From Myxococcus stipitatus (GTDB taxonomy: Bacteria > Myxococcota > Myxococcia > Myxococcales > Myxococcaceae), in contig NZ_JAKCFI010000002.1 in NCBI RefSeq assembly GCF_021412625.1, positions 248,001 to 312,000 of the forward strand: 64,000 bases of DNA. The letters run 5' to 3'. The translations under genes and the position numbers were made by a program. Below, in pieces: positions 53,151 to 60,533 of this stretch (position 1 is its first letter; each line of letters begins with the position of its first letter). A model generated the notes under the pieces. The model was given only the letters and a program-made list of their open reading frames with translations, searched no databases and was not told the origin of the DNA.

Positions 53151-53226
53151 CATCTCCGCTACACTTGCCTCCCTCCGATGCGGCCCTGGCGGGTACTGTC
53201 GGATGGTTCCGGACGGAGGCGAGTGG

Positions 53227-54951
53227 ATGCACGAGGAGATGCCGCAGCTCATGAGCGCGCTGCGGGGGGCGAAGGACTTCGAGACGGCGGCGGCCACCAC
53301 CCTGAAGCGGATGCTGGCCGTGGCCCAGGAGGCGGTTGCGTCCAGTCGGTACGCAGCCCGCGCCCGGGTGCTCCGCGGAATCGTCCACCTGCGGCCCGGT
53401 GAGGCCTATCGCCGGCTGGCCGCGCTCGATGTGGGGGCGAAGGAGATTACGGAAGCCAATGTGGGGACGCCCTTCTTCACGTCGGCGACGGCGTGGCGGG
53501 CGGTGGTGGAGCACCGGTGCGCGGTGTCCATCGACGTGAACGTGGGCACGGTGCAGCCGCACGCGCCGGACGCGCCGGTGACGGGCGACCCGGGGCTGGC
53601 GGGCTTCCACAGCAACGAGAGCCGGCAGCGCTTCCTCGGGCGGCACGCCACGCACGTGTGCGTGCTGCCGCTGCGCACGCCGGGCGGCGGCATCGAGGGC
53701 ATGATTTCGCTGGAGGCCGACTGCCTGGCGGCGATGGGGCAGGAGTTCGTCTGGCGCGACGCCGGCGAGCAGCTGCAGCTCCTGGCGGACGTGGCGGCGC
53801 CCTACCTGGCCGGGCTGCCCCAGCGGCCCGTGGCCACGCCGGAGGTGGACGAGTTCCTCCCGGTGGTGGGCCGCTCCATGGCGGAGCTGTTGCCCATCCT
53901 GCGCGTGTTCGCGCTCCAGGACGAGACCATCCTCATCAGCGGCGCGACGGGCGCGGGCAAGTCGCGGCTGGCGCGCTGGTGCCACGAGCGCTCCAACCGC
54001 CGCGGCAAGCCGTTCGAGACGCTGGACCTGGTGACGGTGCCGGAAGACCTCCAGATGGCGGAGCTCTTCGGTTGGAAGAAGGGCGCCTTCACGGGCGCCG
54101 TGCGCGACGCGCCGGGCAGCGTGGCGCGCGCGGACGGCGGCACGCTGTTCATCGACGAAATCGACAAGCTGTCGCTCAAGGCGCAGGCGGGCCTGCTGCA
54201 CCTGCTGGAGTCACGCAGCTACCGCCCCCTGGGCGAGGGCACCGGCGAGCGGCAGGCGGACGTGCGCTTCATCATCGGCACCAACGCGGACCTGCACGCG
54301 GAGGTGCGGGCGGGGCGCTTCCGCGAGGACCTCTACTACCGCGTCAACGTGCTGCCCGTGCGCATGCCGGCCCTGCAGGAGCGGCAGGACGAAATCCCGC
54401 TGTGGGCCCAGTACATGGTGAACCGGCGCCACAAGGAGCGGGTGCCGGAGGGCTCCGCGCGCGTGACGCAGGACGCGGAGCGGCTCCTGGTGGGCAGCTC
54501 CTGGCCGGGCAACCTGCGTCAACTCGACAACATCGTCCGCCGCGCCTACACGCTGGCCATGGTGGAGCACGGCGTCGCGGGCGGCGAACTGGTGCTCCAC
54601 GAGAAGCACGTCGCCCGGGCGTTGGACTACGAGCAGGCGCCCGGGAGCAAGCCCCTGCCGGAGGCCCTGCGCGCCGCCGCCCAGGCCTTCGTGGCCGAGG
54701 CCCGACGCCGCAACGCGCCACTGGACCTGGACCTGGCGGACGCGTTCCGCGGCCTGGTGCTGGGCATGGCCATCCGCCAGGTGGGCCGCGACGACGGCTT
54801 CAAGCTGCTCGGACGCGAGAGCCTGGTGAAGAACCGCAACCACCACAAGGCGCTCAAGCGGGAGCTGGAGAAGGTGGAGGCCCTCTACAAGGCCCTGGGC
54901 GAGGACGCCTCGCCTTTCGCGGACCTGTTGTCGGAGGACGAGGCTGCCTGA
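53227..54951 (+). CDS. Sigma-54-dependent enhancer-binding protein (GAF-AAA)
   Basis: A 574-residue transcription activator. About residues 1-200 form a GAF-like sensor (ALDVGAKEITEANVGTPFF, THVCVLPLRTPGGGIEGM). The AAA domain has Walker A GATGAGKS at 239-246, the sigma-54-contact motif GAFTGA at 286-291, Walker B LFIDEIDK, and the R-finger region GRFREDLYYRVNVLPVRMP. The C-terminal 120 residues end in a helical segment that may be a DNA-binding helix-turn-helix but is not the standard Fis type. ATG at 53227 is chosen for GGAGG seven bases upstream; an earlier ATG at 53023 would run through the hairpin with non-coding base use. Confidence 0.93.
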   Translation: MHEEMPQLMSALRGAKDFETAAATTLKRMLAVAQEAVASSRYAARARVLRGIVHLRPGEAYRRLAALDVGAKEITEANVGTPFFTSATAWRAVVEHRCAVSIDVNVGTVQPHAPDAPVTGDPGLAGFHSNESRQRFLGRHATHVCVLPLRTPGGGIEGMISLEADCLAAMGQEFVWRDAGEQLQLLADVAAPYLAGLPQRPVATPEVDEFLPVVGRSMAELLPILRVFALQDETILISGATGAGKSRLARWCHERSNRRGKPFETLDLVTVPEDLQMAELFGWKKGAFTGAVRDAPGSVARADGGTLFIDEIDKLSLKAQAGLLHLLESRSYRPLGEGTGERQADVRFIIGTNADLHAEVRAGRFREDLYYRVNVLPVRMPALQERQDEIPLWAQYMVNRRHKERVPEGSARVTQDAERLLVGSSWPGNLRQLDNIVRRAYTLAMVEHGVAGGELVLHEKHVARALDYEQAPGSKPLPEALRAAAQAFVAEARRRNAPLDLDLADAFRGLVLGMAIRQVGRDDGFKLLGRESLVKNRNHHKALKRELEKVEALYKALGEDASPFADLLSEDEAA

Positions 54952-55013
54952 GACTGGAGGGAGGATGACCCTGGGTACAATCCTCACCCGGTGGGTGGCC
55001 TGCTAGCTTGAAG

Positions 55014-55038
55014 GGTCCACGACGTCGGGGGGTGGACC
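55014..55038 (+). promoter_or_regulatory. Hairpin covering the ribosome site of the SDR gene
   Basis: GGTCCAC pairs with GTGGACC around an eleven-base loop that holds the GGGG run; the GTG start follows at once. It could limit translation. A TACAAT -10-like hexamer lies at 54976. Confidence 0.3.
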
Positions 55039-55842
55039 GTGAAGCTCATCGCGAACAGCGCCATCGTGACAGGAGGCGCGCAGGGAATTGGCCTGGCCAT
55101 CGCCGCGCGCCTGATGCGCGAGGGCACCAGCGTGCTCGTCTTCGGGAGGACGGAGTCGAAGGTGCTCGCGGCGGCCGAACGCCTCACCCGCGAGGCAGAG
55201 GGGCGCGCCCGCGCGGTCGCCTGTGCGGGCGACGTCTGTCGCGCGGAGGACGTGGCCCGGGCGCTCGACGTCGCCACGGCCGAACTGGGGCTGCCGGGCA
55301 TCCTGGTGAACAACGCGGGCACCATCGGCCTGTCGCTCCTCGTGGACCTGCCCGAGGAGGAGCTCGACCGCATGTTCCAGGTCAACGTGAAGGGGCCCTT
55401 CCTCTTCATGAAGGCCTTCTCTCGCGCGCTCATCGCCGCGAAGAAGACAGGCGTGGTGGTGAACGTGACGTCGCTCTTCCAGGAGGTGGTGACGGAGGGC
55501 ATGGGCCACTACGCCGCCTCGAAGGCCGGGCTGTGGAACCTGTCACGCGCCGCGGCGCTGGAGCTGGGCCGCCACGGCATCCGCGTCAACGTGGTGGCGC
55601 CGGGCGCCACCCTCACGCCGCTGGCGGCCGACTTCATCGAGGAGCCGACGATGAGCCGCGAGCTGCGCGCGCGCACGCCCCTGGGCAGGCCCCACGGGAC
55701 GCCGGACGACGTGGCGCGCGTGGTCGCCTTCCTCTGCGCGGAGGAGTCCTCCTGGATGACCGGGGAGAGCCTCACCGTGGACGGCGGCAACCACCTGCGG
55801 GGCATGCACAGCTACTGGGACACGCTGAACCCGCCCCGGTAG
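55039..55842 (+). CDS. SDR-family oxidoreductase
   Basis: A 267-residue short-chain dehydrogenase: TGGAQGIG cofactor loop near residue 11, NNAG near 91, VNVTS with the catalytic serine, Tyr-x-x-x-Lys in YAASK, and the closing MTGESLTVDGGNH. The start is a GTG next to a hairpin that overlaps the ribosome site. The 3' end runs 31 bases into the opposing heme-oxygenase-like gene. No operon partner. The substrate is unknown. Confidence 0.92.
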   Translation: MKLIANSAIVTGGAQGIGLAIAARLMREGTSVLVFGRTESKVLAAAERLTREAEGRARAVACAGDVCRAEDVARALDVATAELGLPGILVNNAGTIGLSLLVDLPEEELDRMFQVNVKGPFLFMKAFSRALIAAKKTGVVVNVTSLFQEVVTEGMGHYAASKAGLWNLSRAAALELGRHGIRVNVVAPGATLTPLAADFIEEPTMSRELRARTPLGRPHGTPDDVARVVAFLCAEESSWMTGESLTVDGGNHLRGMHSYWDTLNPPR

Positions 55843-56618
55843 CCGCCCGCGGGCGCGCCCATGCCCGTCGCGCCCCGGGCCAGCTCGTCGCACACCAGGG
55901 AGTGGAGGCGGAAGGCCATGCGCGCCTCCTGCACGATTTCGAGCGCCTCGTCCTCCTCCAGCTCCAGCCCGTCGATGCGCGAGTGCAGCCGCACCTGGAA
56001 CGCCGTCAGCTCCGGGGCGGTGTACGCGCCGTGGAAGCGCGTGCCCTGGTCCTCGCCCAGCTCGAAGGCGCTCGCCACGACGCGCGCGCGCTCGGGCGCG
56101 TGGATGAGGTCCAGCACGCACCGCGCATACGCATGCGCCACGAGCAGATGCGGAGCGTCCTCCGCCACCTCGCGCAGCCGCTCGGCGTGCAGCCGCGTCT
56201 CCACGCACGCGAAGCCCTCCGCGCGAGGCTCGCCGGAGAAGTAGCGCAGGTCCTCCTCCAGCGCGGCGGCCCGGCGCAGCTCCGGCATCAGCAACACGGG
56301 CGTCAGCGCCCCGCGCGCCACCCGGGGCAGCACGCCCTCGAAGGCCGAGTAGAGCGCGTGCAGCTGGCGCAGGTAGCCGACGTAGTGCTGGGCCCGGACG
56401 TACTGGCCGTAGACGCCATCCCACGACCCGGTGAAGAGCGACTGGAGGAACAGGGAGCGCTCGGCCTGCTCGCGCGCTCGCGCCGTGCCCTCGGCCAGCA
56501 GCACGGACAGGGGCGCTGGCCGGGCGACCTCCGCCGCTCGCGCTTCACTCTCGCTCTGCCGTCGCACGCGCGCGGACTGCTCCGTCCGCGGCAGCCGCAG
56601 GGAGCCCGTGGCGCTCAC
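55812..56618 (-). CDS. Heme-oxygenase homologue lacking the proximal His and distal glycines
   Basis: A 268-residue helical protein clearly aligned by eye with heme oxygenase: EGTARAREQAE matches EATKEVHTQAE, PVLLMPELRRAAALEEDL matches PVYFPEELHRKAALEQDL, and LLVAHAYAR matches LLVAHAYTR. The heme-ligand histidine (H25 of HO-1) is Arg49 here, and the flexible distal helix GDLSGG is LDLIHA at 169-174, with only the aspartate kept. Normal heme cleavage is therefore unlikely; it may bind another ligand or sense heme. An insertion of about eight residues (YVRAQHYV region) precedes the second helix. The GTG start overlaps the stop of the small upstream gene (GTGA). Confidence 0.85.
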   Translation of the reverse strand: MSATGSLRLPRTEQSARVRRQSESEARAAEVARPAPLSVLLAEGTARAREQAERSLFLQSLFTGSWDGVYGQYVRAQHYVGYLRQLHALYSAFEGVLPRVARGALTPVLLMPELRRAAALEEDLRYFSGEPRAEGFACVETRLHAERLREVAEDAPHLLVAHAYARCVLDLIHAPERARVVASAFELGEDQGTRFHGAYTAPELTAFQVRLHSRIDGLELEEDEALEIVQEARMAFRLHSLVCDELARGATGMGAPAGGYRGGFSVSQ

Positions 56619-56869
56619 TGCTTCCACCCGCCCAGCGTCGGCGCATGCAGCGCGGCGGCCGGCTCCGACTCCTCGCGACCGCCGCCCTCCGAGTCCGCGA
56701 GGTTGTGCAGCGCCTCCGCCAACGTCAGGCCGATGGCCCTCAACACCTCCTCCTCCACCCGGAGCGTCACGGGCCCCATCGCCAGGTGGATGTGCCCACA
56801 GGTGCACCGCGTCACCTCGGCGCAAGGCCCCCTCGCCAGCACCGTCTTGCCGCATCCCTGACCGAGCAT
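56615..56869 (-). CDS. Small Cys/His protein co-transcribed with the heme-oxygenase homologue
   Basis: An 84-residue protein. The first half has four cysteines and two histidines (GQGCGKTV, GPCAEVTRCTCGHIHLAMG), arranged so that CxCxHxH could bind metal; the middle (TLRVEEEVLRAIGLTLAEAL) is an amphipathic helix. I do not recognise the family. A strong ribosome site (AAGGAGTG) precedes the ATG at 56869, and a Fur-box-like promoter lies directly upstream. Its stop overlaps the start of the following gene by four bases. Confidence 0.82.
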   Translation of the reverse strand: MLGQGCGKTVLARGPCAEVTRCTCGHIHLAMGPVTLRVEEEVLRAIGLTLAEALHNLADSEGGGREESEPAAALHAPTLGGWKQ

Positions 56870-56888
56870 CGCGTCACTCCTTGATTTT

Positions 56889-56907
56889 GATTTTGATTAT
56901 CGAAATC
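56889..56907. promoter_or_regulatory. Fur-box-like operator
   Basis: GATTTTGATTATCGAAATC fits the 6-6-1-6 hexamer model of Fur sites (GATTTT, GATTAT, C, GAAATC); one more GATTTT precedes it at 56883. It is AT-rich in very GC-rich surroundings and overlaps the predicted transcription start of the heme-oxygenase-like operon. Confidence 0.6.
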
Positions 56908-56913
56908 AAATGA

Positions 56914-56942
56914 ATGATGCCGGAAGGGCCCCTGGGAGTCAA
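56914..56942 (-). promoter_or_regulatory. Promoter of the heme-oxygenase-like operon
   Basis: On the minus strand TTGACT (56942-56937), 17 bases, CATCAT (56919-56914). The predicted start, about 56907, falls at the edge of the Fur-like box. Confidence 0.5.
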
Positions 56943-57015
56943 TTCCCGGATTCCATGTGGGGAGTGGGAGGCGCTCTGGGGCGCGGGCCCGGGTGGGGCC
57001 TCGCGTGGGGGGGGC

Positions 57016-57768
57016 CTACGGCGACGGGGTGGGGTCGTCGCGCGTGGGCGGTGTGAGGGTGGGGGCCGCTTCGGTGGGCGACGGGGCGTCGTCGATGGGG
57101 GTGGGCGCGGCCTCTGTCGGGGCGAGGGCTTCGCCGCGGACGCCCGAGGGCGCGGGCGGCGTCACCGTTGTGTCCGGAGCGACGGTGGGGACTGTGTCGG
57201 TCGGGGCGGTGGGCTCCGCGTCCAGGTCGAAGTCACCGGGCAGGGGCGGGGCGGGGAGGTCGTCGCCTCCGGCGGGGATGGGCACGCGGTTCGCGTCGCG
57301 CAGGCCCGCGAGGACGCTGGCGCCGCTGGGGGCCACCCTGAGCTCCGCGTAGCGCGCGCGGGCGAAGCGGTGGCCTTGGCCTTCCTGGAAGAAGAACGAC
57401 TCCGCGCCCAGCCGGGCCCAGCCTCCGCGCAGCCGGTAGCGCAGCTTGAATTCTCCGGGCGCCAGCGGCGTGTCTGGCGAGTCGATGCGCACGAACTGGC
57501 CCACGCCGTGCTCATCCAGCTTCAGCACCAGGTTGCCGTCGCGAGAAGGGGACGTGTCGGGCGCCCTGATGTCGACCCAGCCCCGCTCGCGGGTGATGGC
57601 GTAGTCGAGGCGCATGTAGTCGCCCTGAATGAGCGAGCGCGGGTCGACGGGGGCCAGCTCCAGCAGCACCAGCTGCCCCGTGGCGAGAACGCGCTCCTTC
57701 TGGACGACGAGCGCGAGCGTGGAGGCGAGGACGAGCGCCAGGCCTCCGAAGATGACGTGGGTGCGCAT
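57016..57768 (-). CDS. GDYXXLXY-domain protein
   Basis: A 250-residue protein with one N-terminal membrane helix (LALVLASTLALVV) and the defining motif GDYMRLDY near residue 48, followed by a beta-rich periplasmic domain. The last 80 residues are Pro/Thr/Asp-rich with repeats such as APTEAAPTP, unusual for the family. It is normally encoded with DUF4401 and DUF2157 membrane proteins, exactly the two genes upstream here. The start overlaps the DUF4401 stop. Function unknown. Confidence 0.9.
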   Translation of the reverse strand: MRTHVIFGGLALVLASTLALVVQKERVLATGQLVLLELAPVDPRSLIQGDYMRLDYAITRERGWVDIRAPDTSPSRDGNLVLKLDEHGVGQFVRIDSPDTPLAPGEFKLRYRLRGGWARLGAESFFFQEGQGHRFARARYAELRVAPSGASVLAGLRDANRVPIPAGGDDLPAPPLPGDFDLDAEPTAPTDTVPTVAPDTTVTPPAPSGVRGEALAPTEAAPTPIDDAPSPTEAAPTLTPPTRDDPTPSP

Positions 57769-58865
57769 CACCGCGCCTCCGTGGTCGACATGCCGGGGAG
57801 GCCGCGGCGGATGAAGAGCTGGTGGAGTCCCAGGAAGACGAGCCCGCTGCCGACGAGCGCGAGCGCCTTGGCCAGCAAGGTGAGGGACAGGTCGTAGTAG
57901 TAGAGGCTCCCCGCCACGAGCAGGAAGGCCACCGCGACCCCGAGCATGAGGTTGCTGCGCCGGTGGAAGCCCAGGATGAGCAGGCCCGTGGCCGCGACGA
58001 CGGCGGGCATGTCGAGCGTGAGGAGGGCCAGCAGCGTGAGCGCGGCGAAGATGGCGGCGCCCTCGACGCCGGAGGGCTCCAGGCCCTGGGCCTTCATCGC
58101 CTTCCAGGCGGTGAAGAGGGTCAGCGCCGTCAGGCACAAGGTGTAGAGGACGGCTGGCGCGTCGGGCAGCTCGAGGACCGTGAGCCAGGCCCCGGACCAG
58201 AGCCTCAGGGTCAGGTGGAGGGGGAGGCAGACGGTCAGGGCGAAGACCACGGGGGAGACCAGGTGCGTGTGCCGGCCGTCGCCCATGTGAGGCTGGCCCA
58301 GGTACAGGACATGGAGGAGGACCGCCTCCGCTATCGCCGCCAGGGTCATGCCCGGTCCACCCACCAGTTGGTAGAGCAGGACCTGCAGGGCGGTGGCCAC
58401 CATCACCGTCATCAGGAAGCGCATGATGGTGTCGGGGAAGAGCACCAGGAGCACCGTGCCCACGACGACCGCCGAGCCGGCGGCGACCTCCAGCTCTCGC
58501 GGCCCCGCCGCCGCGATGCCTCCGATGAGCATCACCACGCCCGCCAGGCACACGGCCATGGTGAGCTGCTCGAGGAACACCCCAGAGGTGAAGGCGCGGA
58601 GCGCGGTGGCGCCGATGCAGAACACGAGCCCGATGCCCATCATGGCCCCTTCGTTGTCCACGATGCCGATGCAGGTGAACAGGCCGACGAGGAAGAGGGC
58701 CGCGACCCACGCGCCCAGGCCCGCGAGGGCCTTCACGAACCAGGGTGTGGCGGTGCTGTTGCGCTGGTGGACCTCCATGACGGCGCGCGCGCGCGGCATC
58801 GCCTCGGAGGCGAGCAATCCCTCCGCCTCCAGTCCCTGCAGCACTTCCTGGAGCGATGGACGCAT
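57768..58865 (-). CDS. DUF4401-type membrane protein
   Basis: A 365-residue protein that after 60 soluble residues is almost all hydrophobic, about ten helices. Order in the operon, size and the sequence STATPWFVKALAGLGAWVAA at the first helix fit DUF4401. It sits between a DUF2157 and a GDYXXLXY gene with one-base gaps or overlaps. No enzymatic motif seen; function unknown. Confidence 0.85.
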   Translation of the reverse strand: MRPSLQEVLQGLEAEGLLASEAMPRARAVMEVHQRNSTATPWFVKALAGLGAWVAALFLVGLFTCIGIVDNEGAMMGIGLVFCIGATALRAFTSGVFLEQLTMAVCLAGVVMLIGGIAAAGPRELEVAAGSAVVVGTVLLVLFPDTIMRFLMTVMVATALQVLLYQLVGGPGMTLAAIAEAVLLHVLYLGQPHMGDGRHTHLVSPVVFALTVCLPLHLTLRLWSGAWLTVLELPDAPAVLYTLCLTALTLFTAWKAMKAQGLEPSGVEGAAIFAALTLLALLTLDMPAVVAATGLLILGFHRRSNLMLGVAVAFLLVAGSLYYYDLSLTLLAKALALVGSGLVFLGLHQLFIRRGLPGMSTTEAR

Positions 58866-58866
58866 G

Positions 58867-59889
58867 TCAGGACTCCTCCGTGGTGCCGGTGTCGCGGGCT
58901 TCTCGTCGCAGCCACCAGACGGCGGCCGCCACCTGCGCGATGACGGCCCCGGAGAGGACGAAGAAGACGACGGCCAGGTCGTCGAAGCTGTGCGTGTCGA
59001 GGAGCCTGCTGCCGAGGAACGTGGTGATGAGCGTCATGGCGCACAACGCTCCGAGGGTGAGCAGGAACAGCTCGCCTCCCAGGTGTCGATGGAGCGCGTA
59101 GCTCGCGGCGAACGTCGCCAGCAGCAAGCCCACTCCGACAGGGCCCGCGATGCGCGTGATCGTGTAGTCGATGACGAACGCGGTCGAGACCGCGAGCAAG
59201 GGGCCCATCGTCAGGCCCGCCAGGACGCGTGCCATCCACCGGCCCTGGAGCCAGGGCACGCGCTGGTTCGCGAAGTGCTCGTGGGTTGCCCAGGCGAAGC
59301 CGTTGAGCAGGCCGACCCCCACCGCCATCCAGGCCATGAGGAATCCGTCGCCGTCGAACACCTGGCCCCAGACGAGGAAGCCGCCGACGTCCAGCAGGAC
59401 CAGGAGCAGGAGCCACAGCGGCGAGAACCGCGACACAGCGACCCACGGGAGGATGAGCACGGCCCAGCCCACGAACAGCTCGAACGCGTCCGCGCCTGTC
59501 TGATACGCCTGCCCGTAGACGGCGAGCAGGGGCCCCACGAGCACCGAGGCGGCGAGCAGCCCGAAGTGGCCGAAGCGCTGGCTGACCGGCCCCGACCCCA
59601 CGGAGGCCAGGGTGCACCCCGTGATTGCGAGCGCGATGAGCCCCAGCTTCGCGAAGCGATGCAGCCCTGCCCAGTTGTAGGCGAAGAAGTAGACGACGCC
59701 GCTGAGCACGAGCAGCGCGCCGAGCGCGATGAGCGTCGTGGCGAGGAACCGCTGCCAGGCTTCCCGGGTGGGCGGAGCGAGGGCCAGGTCCCGCGCGCGC
59801 CTCAGGTATGGAGGCGGTAGCACGCCCGCGTCGACGAGCGCCTGGAGCCGTTCGGGCGTCGCTTCCAGTTCGAGGATGTCTTTAGGCAC
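58867..59889 (-). CDS. DUF2157-type membrane protein
   Basis: A 340-residue protein. The first 50 residues form a soluble helical domain (LEATPERLQALVDAGVLPPP), as in DUF2157, followed by about ten helices beginning with FLATTLIALGALLVLSGVVY. It is the first gene of the three-gene operon. The GTG at 59889 is the only start near the conserved N-terminus. Confidence 0.87.
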   Translation of the reverse strand: MPKDILELEATPERLQALVDAGVLPPPYLRRARDLALAPPTREAWQRFLATTLIALGALLVLSGVVYFFAYNWAGLHRFAKLGLIALAITGCTLASVGSGPVSQRFGHFGLLAASVLVGPLLAVYGQAYQTGADAFELFVGWAVLILPWVAVSRFSPLWLLLLVLLDVGGFLVWGQVFDGDGFLMAWMAVGVGLLNGFAWATHEHFANQRVPWLQGRWMARVLAGLTMGPLLAVSTAFVIDYTITRIAGPVGVGLLLATFAASYALHRHLGGELFLLTLGALCAMTLITTFLGSRLLDTHSFDDLAVVFFVLSGAVIAQVAAAVWWLRREARDTGTTEES

Positions 59890-60066
59890 GGCGTCGACTG
59901 TATCGCGGGCGGTGGTCGCGAAGGGAAGCTGGACGGCGTGAGGTTCCTCATGGAGGTGCCTTGCTCGCTCCGGTGCGCAGCGCGTTGCACACGCGGACCG
60001 CAGCCGCGTGAAGCGTGTTACACGCTCGAGCAGACAAGTACCCAGCAGGGGCGTGGAGGAGGGTGG

Positions 60067-60507
60067 ATGGCCGGGATTCCAGATGACGTCTACGAGCGGC
60101 TCAGGGGCGCTGTGCGCCCGGGGCGACGAGCTCGCGGAGGCGGGTGAGCACCGGGCGGCGCTGTCCCTGTTCCTGGAGGCGCTGCGCCTGATCCCCGAGC
60201 CGGTGCTCGACTACGAGGCGACGACCTGGGTCTGCGCCGCGCTGGGCGACACGTACTTCCACCTCGGCGATTACGAGCGGGCACGCGCCGCGCTCCTGGA
60301 CGCCGTCCAGGCCCCTGATGGATTGGGCAATCCGTTCATCCACTTGCGCCTGGGGCAGTGCCAGTTCGAGCTCGGCGACACGCGGCGCGCGGGAGACGCG
60401 CTGGCGCGGGCCTACATGGGCGCCGGTGAGGAGATCTTCGCGGAGGAGGACGAGAAGTACACCTGCGCTTCGTCAAGACCCTCCTGCGCCCGCCCCCGGA
60501 TGCGTGA
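60067..60507 (+). pseudogene. TPR protein gene with two compensating frameshifts
   Basis: The reconstructed 145-residue product begins MAGIPDDVYERLRALCARGD and ends FVKTLLRPPPDA; its middle (LGNPFIHLRLGQCQFELGD, YMGAGEEIFAEED) is a recognisable small TPR family often found beside polymorphic toxins as immunity or adaptor proteins. In the window the first 12 codons and the last 14 are in one frame and the middle in another. One extra G in the run near 60105 and an extra AC at about 60464 (TACACCTG for TACCTG) explain it; together they add three bases, so the frame is restored. Either the copy is damaged or the assembly has two small errors. Confidence 0.7.
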
Positions 60508-60533
60508 TGATGTGCTGACCCGAGAGGAACGCC

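Larger units (their letters stand above)
52914..53226. other. 313-bp divergent control region
   Basis: Non-coding by third-position base use. It contains tandem inverted repeats (52941-52978), GGGGT-AA-ACCCC (53007-53018), a sigma-54-like promoter (53042-53058) and a strong hairpin (53113-53150), in that order towards the activator gene. Confidence 0.7.

Noticed and set aside
53023..53226. Upstream extension of the sigma-54 activator from ATG 53023
   Set aside because: Third-position base use is non-coding, it runs through the 14-bp hairpin and the sigma-54-like promoter, and ATG 53227 has a better ribosome site.
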